From NCBI GenBank assembly GCA_017792345.1, contig CP051228.1:1054001-1118000 (forward strand): a DNA stretch of 64,000 nt, read 5' to 3'. The notes under the pieces are model-generated. The model made no database searches and was not told the DNA's origin. It saw only the letters and a list, made by a program, of their open reading frames with translations. This document shows, one piece after another, positions 42,955 to 49,968 of this stretch. The stretch comes from Mesoflavibacter sp. Its GTDB lineage: Bacteria; Pseudomonadota; Alphaproteobacteria; UBA8366; Aestuariispiraceae. The translations under genes were made by a program, and so were the position numbers. Each line of letters opens with the position of its first letter. The first letter of the stretch is position 1.

Positions 42955-44222
42955 GCCATCGTGTTACCTCCGATAATCCCCACTTATCGGACCCAAAACC
43001 GCGCGACAAAAACGCGCGTGAAACTGATTTCACCAAGGCACTTGGAGAGGCCCAATCATCAAATGAAATTGATTTCATCGGTGAGACCGGCCAATCGACC
43101 CAAATCGACCTGAGAGCCAGCGGTACAAACGAACCTGTATCACCTGATGAAACCAATTTCATCAACGAGAAAGTTTCCGCGTCGAGTTCTGGGAACTTAT
43201 ATGTCTGCACAAAAGCTGCCGTTGAAATTGATTTCACGGAAAATGGCATAGAATGCGGATCGCTCAATGGTGAAATCGATTTCACGACAACAGGCCAGGA
43301 CCAAATGAAACCCGGTCGTGTGCCACAGATTCCCGATGAAGCAGTTGCCCACTATCTGAGAAATGCGGTTTCAGAAAACACGATCCGGGCTTACCGGGCG
43401 GACCTGGAGCACTTCGAGGCATGGGGCGGCACCATCCCAGCCGCTCCCGGGACCGTCGCCGAGTACCTGGCAGCTCAGGCAGGCAAGTTGGCGGTCTCGA
43501 CCCTCCGCCGTCGTGTGGCTGCTCTAAGCGCCGTCCATGAGTCCAAGGGCCTTCCTAATCCTACCCACACGAAACTCGTTAAGGCCGCTCTACGGGGCAT
43601 CCAGCGGGCACACGGAACCCCTCAGGATCGGGCTTCCCCATTGCTGGTCGAAGACCTGACCCGAATTGTCGGATTGATGGGGGAGGACCCGAAATCGACA
43701 CGGGACAAAGCCCTCCTGCTGATAGGTTTCGCGGGTGGCCTTCGCCGGTCGGAATTGGTCGCCCTGAACCAGGAAGATATCGAGACCGCCCGACAGGGGA
43801 TCATAGTCACAATCCGCCGCTCCAAGACGGACCAGATGGGCGACGGCCGCCAGATCGGCATTCCCCACGCGAGAGGTCGTCACTGTCCTGTCCGATCCCT
43901 GGAAGCATGGCTAGAGCACTTGCCTGAGAGCCCCGACCCAATCTTCCGCCCCGTGACGAAGTCAGGACGGGTAGGGGATAGGAGATTGTCTACAGAGGCC
44001 GTTTCAAGACTCGTGAAGGGTGCGGTAGCATCCATCGGCCTGGATCCAGCCACCTTCTCCGGTCATAGCCTAAGAGCCGGACTCGCCACCAGCGCCGCCA
44101 TGCATGGTGTCAGCACTCTCGCCATCCGTCGCCAGACGGGCCATACGTCAGACAGTATGCTGGCCCGGTATGTTCGAAGCGGAGAGCTGTTCGTGAACAA
44201 TGCGGTCGGTTCATTGCTCTAA
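42951..44222 (+). CDS. Second tyrosine recombinase with palindrome-bearing N-terminal extension
   Basis: Tyrosine recombinase of 423 aa. The catalytic set is complete: Arg265 (GGLRRSELVAL), Lys292 (SKTD), His372 and Arg375 (GHSLRAG), His398 (TGH) and Tyr407 (ARYVR). The core-binding domain starts near residue 126. The first ~118 residues have no known domain and contain five E-[IT]-[DN]-F words, each encoded by a 16-bp palindrome. An internal ATG at 43305 (residue 119), with AGGACCAA before it, would give a 305-aa protein of standard XerC/D size, so the extension might be untranslated in part. The protein is unrelated in sequence to the island integrase and may act on sites other than the tRNA. 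Confidence 0.88.
   Translation: MSHRVTSDNPHLSDPKPRDKNARETDFTKALGEAQSSNEIDFIGETGQSTQIDLRASGTNEPVSPDETNFINEKVSASSSGNLYVCTKAAVEIDFTENGIECGSLNGEIDFTTTGQDQMKPGRVPQIPDEAVAHYLRNAVSENTIRAYRADLEHFEAWGGTIPAAPGTVAEYLAAQAGKLAVSTLRRRVAALSAVHESKGLPNPTHTKLVKAALRGIQRAHGTPQDRASPLLVEDLTRIVGLMGEDPKSTRDKALLLIGFAGGLRRSELVALNQEDIETARQGIIVTIRRSKTDQMGDGRQIGIPHARGRHCPVRSLEAWLEHLPESPDPIFRPVTKSGRVGDRRLSTEAVSRLVKGAVASIGLDPATFSGHSLRAGLATSAAMHGVSTLAIRRQTGHTSDSMLARYVRSGELFVNNAVGSLL
43018..43285. repeat. Array of five 16-bp palindromes in the recombinase 5' region
   Basis: Copies lie at 43018-43033 (GTGAAACTGATTTCAC), 43063-43078 (ATGAAATTGATTTCAT), 43147-43162 (ATGAAACCAATTTCAT), 43222-43237 (TTGAAATTGATTTCAC) and 43270-43285 (GTGAAATCGATTTCAC, a perfect palindrome). 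Start-to-start spacings are 45, 84, 75 and 48, all multiples of three. The base before TGAAA and the base after TTTCA pair in four of five copies, and the codon before each GAA ends in T although the amino acid differs. This shows selection on DNA symmetry and not only on the peptide. Confidence 0.9.
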
Positions 44223-44968
44223 ATGTCCAGCTCGAACATCTCACTTTCAAACCCATCCTTCTCAGAAGATATCAAGAGAACGTCTCCATAAATTCCAAAC
44301 TCCTGGGATAAGAGCCCCAAAATCTGTTCGTTGTCTTCGCCGATTTTCATCGGCTCGCCTTCATCGCAAACACAAACTGCATGCAGTATCTCGCTAATAT
44401 CCGTTCGCTTTAGCGAGAATAATGTTCGCAGATCGCCGTATGTCCAGGTCGGACCAGACCTATTGACATCATGAGCCAAAGCATCCCGATGCCATGCACA
44501 AGAGGACAAGTACGGATGCATCTCAGGCACCTGTTGATTGAAAGGTGCCTCACAGTAGATCATCTCAAACACCGCAAAACGATTTGCGAAAGGCGTTTGA
44601 CGTTTCAATTGATCACTAAAGTGAGAATCGCCATTGCTCTTTTGGGTGTAGTCCCAAGCGTCTGGCTTCACGCGCCGGGGAAGCTTGGCTTCGAAGAGCA
44701 TCACTTTGGTCTGATCGCCACTCCTAATAACAATTGTAGCATCACAACCCATCTTTTGTTCTGCCCGGTTCGGGAGCACATATGAAACCGCAGTCAGGCC
44801 TGTTCTTGTGTGAGAGTTAATGTTTCTCCTAAGTGCGCCTGTAAAGTTGGACGTGTAGTCATTCTCGCCCGTGATGAATCCGCCCACCAGATCGCTCCGA
44901 GCTTCTTTGTCCGCAAGAACCGCAAATCTGATGAGCTCAACGATCTGATCAATTGGCATTGGAAACAT
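44219..44968 (-). CDS. Predicted PD-(D/E)XK nuclease-like protein
   Basis: Soluble protein of about 249 aa. The only recognisable motif is GCDATIVIRSG...VMLFEAKLPRR near residues 75-100, the Asp...Glu-x-Lys signature of restriction-type nucleases, with a hydrophobic strand before each part. An upstream GENDYTSNF and a Cys-rich middle (YLSSCAWHRD) are not known to me. The start at 44968 is chosen because GGAGG is five bases before it; another ATG lies four codons upstream. It is convergent with the second recombinase, sharing four bases at the stop codons. Its place in an island with restriction genes suggests a defence or anti-mobile-element role. Confidence 0.65.
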   Translation of the reverse strand: MFPMPIDQIVELIRFAVLADKEARSDLVGGFITGENDYTSNFTGALRRNINSHTRTGLTAVSYVLPNRAEQKMGCDATIVIRSGDQTKVMLFEAKLPRRVKPDAWDYTQKSNGDSHFSDQLKRQTPFANRFAVFEMIYCEAPFNQQVPEMHPYLSSCAWHRDALAHDVNRSGPTWTYGDLRTLFSLKRTDISEILHAVCVCDEGEPMKIGEDNEQILGLLSQEFGIYGDVLLISSEKDGFESEMFELDI

Positions 44969-45341
44969 CGAGACCTCCATCCTCGTAAAACTTTAAAGAA
45001 TTCGACCATGTAGTGTGGGGCATAGATACCAGTTCTGAAACAGAATTTCCGCCAACTTCTTCATTTCCCTTTCGATTTGACACCTATCAGATTATCGTCA
45101 CGACAGAGCCACAACGCACGGCTTCGGGGCGTCATAACCCCACACGAAGCGGTCTGGCGAGACCGGAAAACCGTCCTCCGATCTATGGTCGGGGAGCCTG
45201 TGACGTATGTCCAGGACCCCGGTCTAAAGGTCACAGGGACCGTCTTCGTGCGGTTTATGAACTCCCCGATCACCAGATCGATTTGCCAACTTCCAGCGGG
45301 CGCGCTGGAGGCTCTGGCTTCGTCTAGGGTGGGGTAGCGAG
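44969..45341 (+). other. Low-coding region with one possible small gene
   Basis: About 370 bases between two genes. The first ~100 bases should carry the leftward nuclease promoter. A rightward frame at 45077-45337 could encode 86 residues; its second half (MVGEPVTYVQDPGLKVTGTV...) looks protein-like and it ends four bases before the next start. No good ribosome site is visible and overlapping frames exist on both strands, so I leave it as a possible gene only. Confidence 0.3.
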
Positions 45342-46325
45342 ATGATAAGCAAATGGGCGATGATCGCAGTTTGGGTGGCCTTTCTTGGCGTGGCTGCTGG
45401 GGGCCATTGGTGGTATCGGTGGTCAGGCAACCTAGAGGTAACCGGTGAGGTTGCTGAATCGGTCGCGCGTGTATCGGTTACTCGCTGCAATGATCGTCGC
45501 ATATTCAGCGATTGGCATAGCCAGTGTGAGTACATCTTTTCCTTCGATGAGACGCCACTGTACTACGAAGACGGTGTCAAAACGCGACTGACCCTGATTT
45601 ATGATGGGCGTAACCTGAGGCTTGTGGCCATGGTGCCTGATTGGTTTCACAACCGGTTCTACACCAATCGCATGCCGACACTCGCTGTATTGAGTCCCAC
45701 AACCTATGTCGCCGAACGAGCGTTTTTCTCCGGCCACAATCGATCCCCAGTTTTGACTGTTGGAGATCGGTCGTTCTCATCGTTTCGATGGACTGGAGAC
45801 GATGAGCATTGGATCGCCTCCGAAACCGATACCGCGAACTTCCTTGATGTACTTCTAGATGGCGCGGAGGTCGATGTTCAGTATTTCAATATGGCAGCGG
45901 GTGAGGAAACCGCCACGATCTCACTTTCGGGGTTTTCAACAGCACTAGAGTACATCGACTTCGGAAGTGCGGCGGCTGAGGTGAACGAAACTCCCCCGAT
46001 GACACCCTCGGCTGCTATTGCGGCTATCGCCCACCTTCTAACGACTAACAGCTTCGGGGTTTCGGCGGACAATCTCGTGGCACACCCAAACCCCCAGGGC
46101 CGGGGATACTTCGTCTCTGTGCCCGAGACCCGCTTTTCCGGCGCAGAACGAAAGTTCATATGGTTCGTGGTCAACGGTACAGCAATGAAATTGAATGGTG
46201 CGACCAATAATCTAACCCCAGATTTGCCCTGGCCCCGTGAGGTCGGTTCTGATGCGTTGGATGGCTCTGGACTATGGGCGTCTGAGGTGTTGAGAGTCGG
46301 GTTAGCGTTGGCGTTTAGCGAGTGA
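45342..46325 (+). CDS. Unknown membrane-anchored or exported protein
   Basis: Protein of 327 aa that I do not recognise. A hydrophobic N-terminal helix (residues ~5-24, MIAVWVAFLGVAAGG) acts as an uncleaved anchor or signal. The rest is predicted to lie outside the cytoplasm and is beta-rich, with two Cys (RCNDRRIF...SQCEY) that could form a disulphide. It overlaps the next gene by four bases (GTGA), so the two form a translation-coupled pair. GGGGTAGCGAG precedes the ATG. The codon mix is unlike that of the core genome. Confidence 0.75.
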   Translation: MISKWAMIAVWVAFLGVAAGGHWWYRWSGNLEVTGEVAESVARVSVTRCNDRRIFSDWHSQCEYIFSFDETPLYYEDGVKTRLTLIYDGRNLRLVAMVPDWFHNRFYTNRMPTLAVLSPTTYVAERAFFSGHNRSPVLTVGDRSFSSFRWTGDDEHWIASETDTANFLDVLLDGAEVDVQYFNMAAGEETATISLSGFSTALEYIDFGSAAAEVNETPPMTPSAAIAAIAHLLTTNSFGVSADNLVAHPNPQGRGYFVSVPETRFSGAERKFIWFVVNGTAMKLNGATNNLTPDLPWPREVGSDALDGSGLWASEVLRVGLALAFSE

Positions 46326-47125
46326 TATCATCACCTGAGAAAGTTCAATACTGCACGGGTGTCCAAAGGATGGAGTTCGTTGAAGAGCAAAAAGCCGGGA
46401 AGCACACAGTCTTCATCTGTGACGATCACAATTTTGTCCTGGAAGCGTGGATGGACCACGTTCCAGCGCCCAATGGCCCCATGAGCCCTTCGCCGCCAAC
46501 ACTAATTACACTCGACGCACATACCGATACGCGACCTCCGTTCAATAGGAAAGCATGCTCGCATCTATCGCCCAGCATACCTGGGCCGGAAGAACTACGG
46601 AGCTATTCCAGCCCCCGTATTGCGAAGCTCAAGGAGCGTGAAACTGATTTCATCCGGGATCTAGCCCACGATGAGCACATTGTCGCGGCCTATGAGGCCG
46701 AAGTGATCTCGGAATGTTTCATTCTCTTTTCCGGGAATGCAGATGGCGATGAGGAACTTCATTGGTCGCATACGCTTAAACTCACCACTCCTATTGATGA
46801 TAGTCAGGGGCACCACGAAAAGACCGGGTGCGATAGCGTTCTAGAAAGCAGCCAACTCGTTCGGTGGACAAATGCGATTGAGAGTTTGACCGGGCAATAC
46901 CTTGAGGAGATGAGCTACATCCTCGATATCGATCTCGATTTTTTTAGGACTCAAGAGTCTGTTCACCCCAAGGATCCCGCAGAGTTTCTCCGGCTCGTTC
47001 GGAATGCGTCTTTGATAACCGTCGCACGTGAGCCGCAATGCGTGCGCGACGGGTGTTTGGAGGGTGAAGAATTGACTGCAGAGTATGTGTGGAAACACCT
47101 AGAGAGCCTGATCGCAACAGCGTAG
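46322..47125 (+). CDS. UPF0489 family protein (arginase-like fold)
   Basis: Soluble protein of 267 aa. It shows the UPF0489 pattern of paired acidic metal sites: ICDDHNFVLEAW, LITLDAHTDTRPP (Asp-x-His-x-Asp) and YILDIDLDFF. The arrangement resembles the arginase/deacetylase superfamily, suggesting a metal-dependent hydrolase. The start is a GTG overlapping the upstream stop; an ATG at 46370 is the alternative. One copy of the island palindrome lies within it at 46638-46653 and encodes ETDFI, in the same reading phase as the copies in the recombinase gene. Substrate unknown; pairing with an exported protein is unusual. Confidence 0.72.
   Translation: MISSPEKVQYCTGVQRMEFVEEQKAGKHTVFICDDHNFVLEAWMDHVPAPNGPMSPSPPTLITLDAHTDTRPPFNRKACSHLSPSIPGPEELRSYSSPRIAKLKERETDFIRDLAHDEHIVAAYEAEVISECFILFSGNADGDEELHWSHTLKLTTPIDDSQGHHEKTGCDSVLESSQLVRWTNAIESLTGQYLEEMSYILDIDLDFFRTQESVHPKDPAEFLRLVRNASLITVAREPQCVRDGCLEGEELTAEYVWKHLESLIATA
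46638..46653. repeat. Island palindrome copy 7, inside the UPF0489 gene
   Basis: GTGAAACTGATTTCAT, almost identical to the first copy in the recombinase array. It lies in frame so that the words Glu-Thr-Asp-Phe are encoded, as in the array. It is more than 3 kb from the array but still within the island. Confidence 0.7.
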
Positions 47126-47190
47126 CCCCTTTGAATTTTGCCGTTGTACCAACTGGGAGAAGCGGTTGAGATAAAGCCCAGGCACGATTT

Positions 47191-48780
47191 ATGGCATACG
47201 AACTGTTGGGGGAGGCTGTGACCGAGGAGCAAAAAAGGCGGCTTGAGCAAAAGCTCTGGGACATTGCGAACACGCTGCGTGGACGGATGGATGCGGACGA
47301 GTTCCGCGACTACATCCTGGGCTTCATTTTCTACAAGTACCTATCCGAGAGGCTTCACCTCTATGTCGACCGCGAGCTTCTGAAGTCCGAAGGCAGAACC
47401 TTCACAAGCCTCGACGAGGATGATCCCAAGGACATGGAAATCCTCAAGGCGGTTGAGGAAGCTTGCGTTGAGAAGCTTGGATATTTCCTGCGACCGAACG
47501 AGCTTTTCACGGCGGTTGCGAAGCGGGGGAACGAGGCTGGCAGCTTCATCCTCGACGATCTGACCGAGACACTGAATAACATCCAGAAATCCACCATGGG
47601 CAACGAGTCCGAGGAGGATTTCATCAATCTGTTCGAGGACCTCGATCTCACGTCCACGAAGTTGGGGCGGACGAATGAGGCACGGAACACGATTATCGCG
47701 AAGGTCCTCGTCCATTTGGACGCTATCGACTTTCAGCTCGATAGCGCGGATGCGGATGTCCTGGGCGACGCCTACGAATACCTGATCGGAAAGTTCGCCT
47801 CGGGTGCGGGTAAGAAGGCCGGGGAGTTCTATACGCCTCAGCAGGTCTCAACCGTGCTGGCGAAGATCGTCACGACCGGTAAGGCGCGTCTGCGCTCTGT
47901 CTATGACCCGACCTGCGGTTCAGGCTCCCTGTTGCTGCGCGTCGCGCGGGAGGTCGGGCAGGAGAATGTGAACGACTTCTACGGCCAGGAACTGAACCGG
48001 ACCACCTACAACCTTGCGCGTATGAACATGCTGCTGCACGGGGTGCACTACCGCAATTTCGATATCCAGCAAGAAGACACGCTGGAACACCCTCAGCACG
48101 AAGGGATGACCTTCGAGGCAATCGTCGCCAACCCGCCCTTCAGCGCGAAATGGTCCGCCAACAAGATTTTCGAGAGTGACGACCGCTTCTCGGAATATGG
48201 CCGTCTCGCCCCGTCCTCAAAGGCAGACTTCGCCTTCGTCCAGCACATGCTCCACCATTTGGATGAAGACGGAACGATGGCCGTCGTATTGCCTCATGGT
48301 GTTTTGTTCCGAGGTGGCGCAGAAAGGATTATCCGCGAGTTCCTCGTCCGAAGAAATTTCTTGGATGCCGTTATCGGCTTGCCAGCGAACATATTCTACG
48401 GCACCGGCATCCCCACCTGCATCTTGGTGCTAAAGCGCTGTAAGGAAACGGAAAACATACTCTTCGTGGACGCATCGGCTTGCTTCCAGCGGGGCACCAA
48501 TCAGAACTGGCTCAGTACAGACGATGTTGACCGGATCGTAAGCGCATACCGAACTCGCGCAGAGGAAGAGCAATTTAGCCATCGCGCGAACCTCGACGAG
48601 GTTCTAGAGCACGATTTCAATCTCAACATCCCGCGCTACGTCGATACGTATGTGCCAGAGCCGCCGGTCGATCTTGATGAAGTAACCCGTCGCATCGAGC
48701 GCTTGAATATGGAAATGCAAGACGTTGACGAAGAACTTCGCGCCTACTGTGCCGAGCTAGGGCTGGAGGCGCCCGTATGA
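47191..48780 (+). CDS. hsdM: Type I restriction-modification methyltransferase subunit HsdM
   Basis: N6-adenine methyltransferase subunit of 529 aa. An N-terminal helical domain (DIANTLRGRMDADEFRDYI) is followed by the SAM-binding motif DPTCGSGSLLLR (239-250) and catalytic NPPF (314-317), then a C-terminal region that contacts HsdS. The length is typical. HsdM and HsdS form the methylase, and with HsdR the restriction complex. It is the first gene of the hsdMSR operon and its stop overlaps the hsdS start by four bases. A GTG nine codons downstream has a GGGGGAGG in front and is an alternative start. Confidence 0.95.
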   Translation: MAYELLGEAVTEEQKRRLEQKLWDIANTLRGRMDADEFRDYILGFIFYKYLSERLHLYVDRELLKSEGRTFTSLDEDDPKDMEILKAVEEACVEKLGYFLRPNELFTAVAKRGNEAGSFILDDLTETLNNIQKSTMGNESEEDFINLFEDLDLTSTKLGRTNEARNTIIAKVLVHLDAIDFQLDSADADVLGDAYEYLIGKFASGAGKKAGEFYTPQQVSTVLAKIVTTGKARLRSVYDPTCGSGSLLLRVAREVGQENVNDFYGQELNRTTYNLARMNMLLHGVHYRNFDIQQEDTLEHPQHEGMTFEAIVANPPFSAKWSANKIFESDDRFSEYGRLAPSSKADFAFVQHMLHHLDEDGTMAVVLPHGVLFRGGAERIIREFLVRRNFLDAVIGLPANIFYGTGIPTCILVLKRCKETENILFVDASACFQRGTNQNWLSTDDVDRIVSAYRTRAEEEQFSHRANLDEVLEHDFNLNIPRYVDTYVPEPPVDLDEVTRRIERLNMEMQDVDEELRAYCAELGLEAPV

Positions 48781-49958
48781 TCGAGATGGCCCCATCACCG
48801 GAACTTCGTTTTCCAGAATTTGAGGGCGACTGGAAGCCGGCCAAGGCGGGCGACGCATTCAGGAATAGCAAAAAAAAAGGAGAGGCCGGACTACCAATTT
48901 GGTCTGTGACCTTGGATCGCGGTTTAGTTCCTCGCGATAGCCTGGAACGGTACCTGGCTGCGGATGCGGCGGATGAGTCCAATCTTCGCGCGGAGCCTGG
49001 TGACCTTGTCTACAACATGATGCGGATGTGGCAAGGTGCGGTAGGTGTAGCAACCGAAGAATGCATGCTAAGTCCTGCGTATGTCGTATTAAGGCCGCGT
49101 AGTGGCATCTACTCCAAGTTCTTTGACTTCTGGTTTAAGAATCCGCGAATGCTGCATCAGCTCTGGGCCTACTCCCACGGACTGACCAATGATCGACTAC
49201 GATTATACTATGCCGATTTTGCGAGCATTCCTATTCGACTTCCCAGTTACGCTGAGCAAAAAAAAATTGCTGACATTCTGGATGCCGTTTCGAAGAGAAT
49301 CTCAATCTTGGGTGAAAAGAAACTGGCACTAGAGGAGTACAAGCGAGGTTTAATTCAGCGAATTTTCGACCAAGAGGTTCGCTTCCAAACCGAAAATGGA
49401 GGACACTTCCCAGCTTGGAAACATCGCAGACTTTGCGAAGTGTTTGAGGAACGGAAAGAGCGCGGCCATCCCGAAATGGAGTTGTTATCTGTTACCGTTC
49501 GGGAGGGCGTTAAGTTAGCTAGCGAGGTAGAACGGGCCCAGGAAGCAAGTGTAGATAGGACCAATTACAAGGTCGTTTCGGTTGGAGATTTGGCATACAA
49601 TTCAATGCGAATGTGGCAAGGAGCCAGTGGTGTTTCCGAATATGATGGGATAGTAAGCCCTGCATATACGGTAGCTATACCGAAGCCCAAGCAAGTGCCG
49701 GAATTTTGGAAATACTATGTGAAGCATCCTGATTTAGTGGGGAAATTTAGGAGATACTCTCAGGGACTTACTTCAGACACTTGGAGTTTAAAGTTTAAGC
49801 AGTTCTCCGAAATATCGGCCCCAATTCCATCCGAATCTGAGCAGCGAAAAATTGCCACATGTCTAGAAGCAGTTGATGCCAAAATAGTTGCAGTCAGCGA
49901 TACCCTTGGCGCTCTAAGGGACTTCAAAAAGGGCCTCTTACAAATGCTCTACGTGTAG
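48777..49958 (+). CDS. hsdS: Type I restriction-modification specificity subunit HsdS
   Basis: DNA-recognition subunit of 393 aa with two target recognition domains (~20-190 and ~215-390), each followed by a conserved helical spacer (EQKKIADILDAVSKRISIL and EQRKIATCLEAVDAKIVAV). The two domains are alike (YNMMRMWQGAVGV / YNSMRMWQGASGV; YSHGLTNDRL / YSQGLTSDTW), so the two half-sites they read are likely similar. Two in-frame runs of nine A (48870-48878 and 49258-49266) lie in the first domain's start and at the first spacer; slippage at either would truncate the protein. The gene overlaps hsdM and is followed ten bases later by hsdR. Its GC content is low for this genome. Confidence 0.95.
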   Translation: MIEMAPSPELRFPEFEGDWKPAKAGDAFRNSKKKGEAGLPIWSVTLDRGLVPRDSLERYLAADAADESNLRAEPGDLVYNMMRMWQGAVGVATEECMLSPAYVVLRPRSGIYSKFFDFWFKNPRMLHQLWAYSHGLTNDRLRLYYADFASIPIRLPSYAEQKKIADILDAVSKRISILGEKKLALEEYKRGLIQRIFDQEVRFQTENGGHFPAWKHRRLCEVFEERKERGHPEMELLSVTVREGVKLASEVERAQEASVDRTNYKVVSVGDLAYNSMRMWQGASGVSEYDGIVSPAYTVAIPKPKQVPEFWKYYVKHPDLVGKFRRYSQGLTSDTWSLKFKQFSEISAPIPSESEQRKIATCLEAVDAKIVAVSDTLGALRDFKKGLLQMLYV

Positions 49959-49968
49959 GTGGTTCCCG

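Noticed and set aside
43018-43285. CRISPR array
   Set aside because: The repeats are only 16 bases, spacings vary from 45 to 84, the whole stretch is an open frame in one gene and no cas genes are near.
43018-43285. FNR/CRP-type or parS sites
   Set aside because: FNR sites are TTGAT-N4-ATCAA and parS reads TTTCAC-GTGAAA with arms in the opposite order. The island palindrome has TGAAAT/ATTTCA arms facing outward differently, and FNR matches are only to one half.
45030-45055. Eighth copy of the island palindrome (TGAAACAGAATTTC)
   Set aside because: Arms are only four bases with a five-base spacer and the outer bases do not pair; it is not close enough to the other seven.
45061-45273. 70-codon minus-strand gene
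   Set aside because: Overlaps two plus-strand frames, has no ribosome site and unremarkable composition; none of the three frames is convincing.
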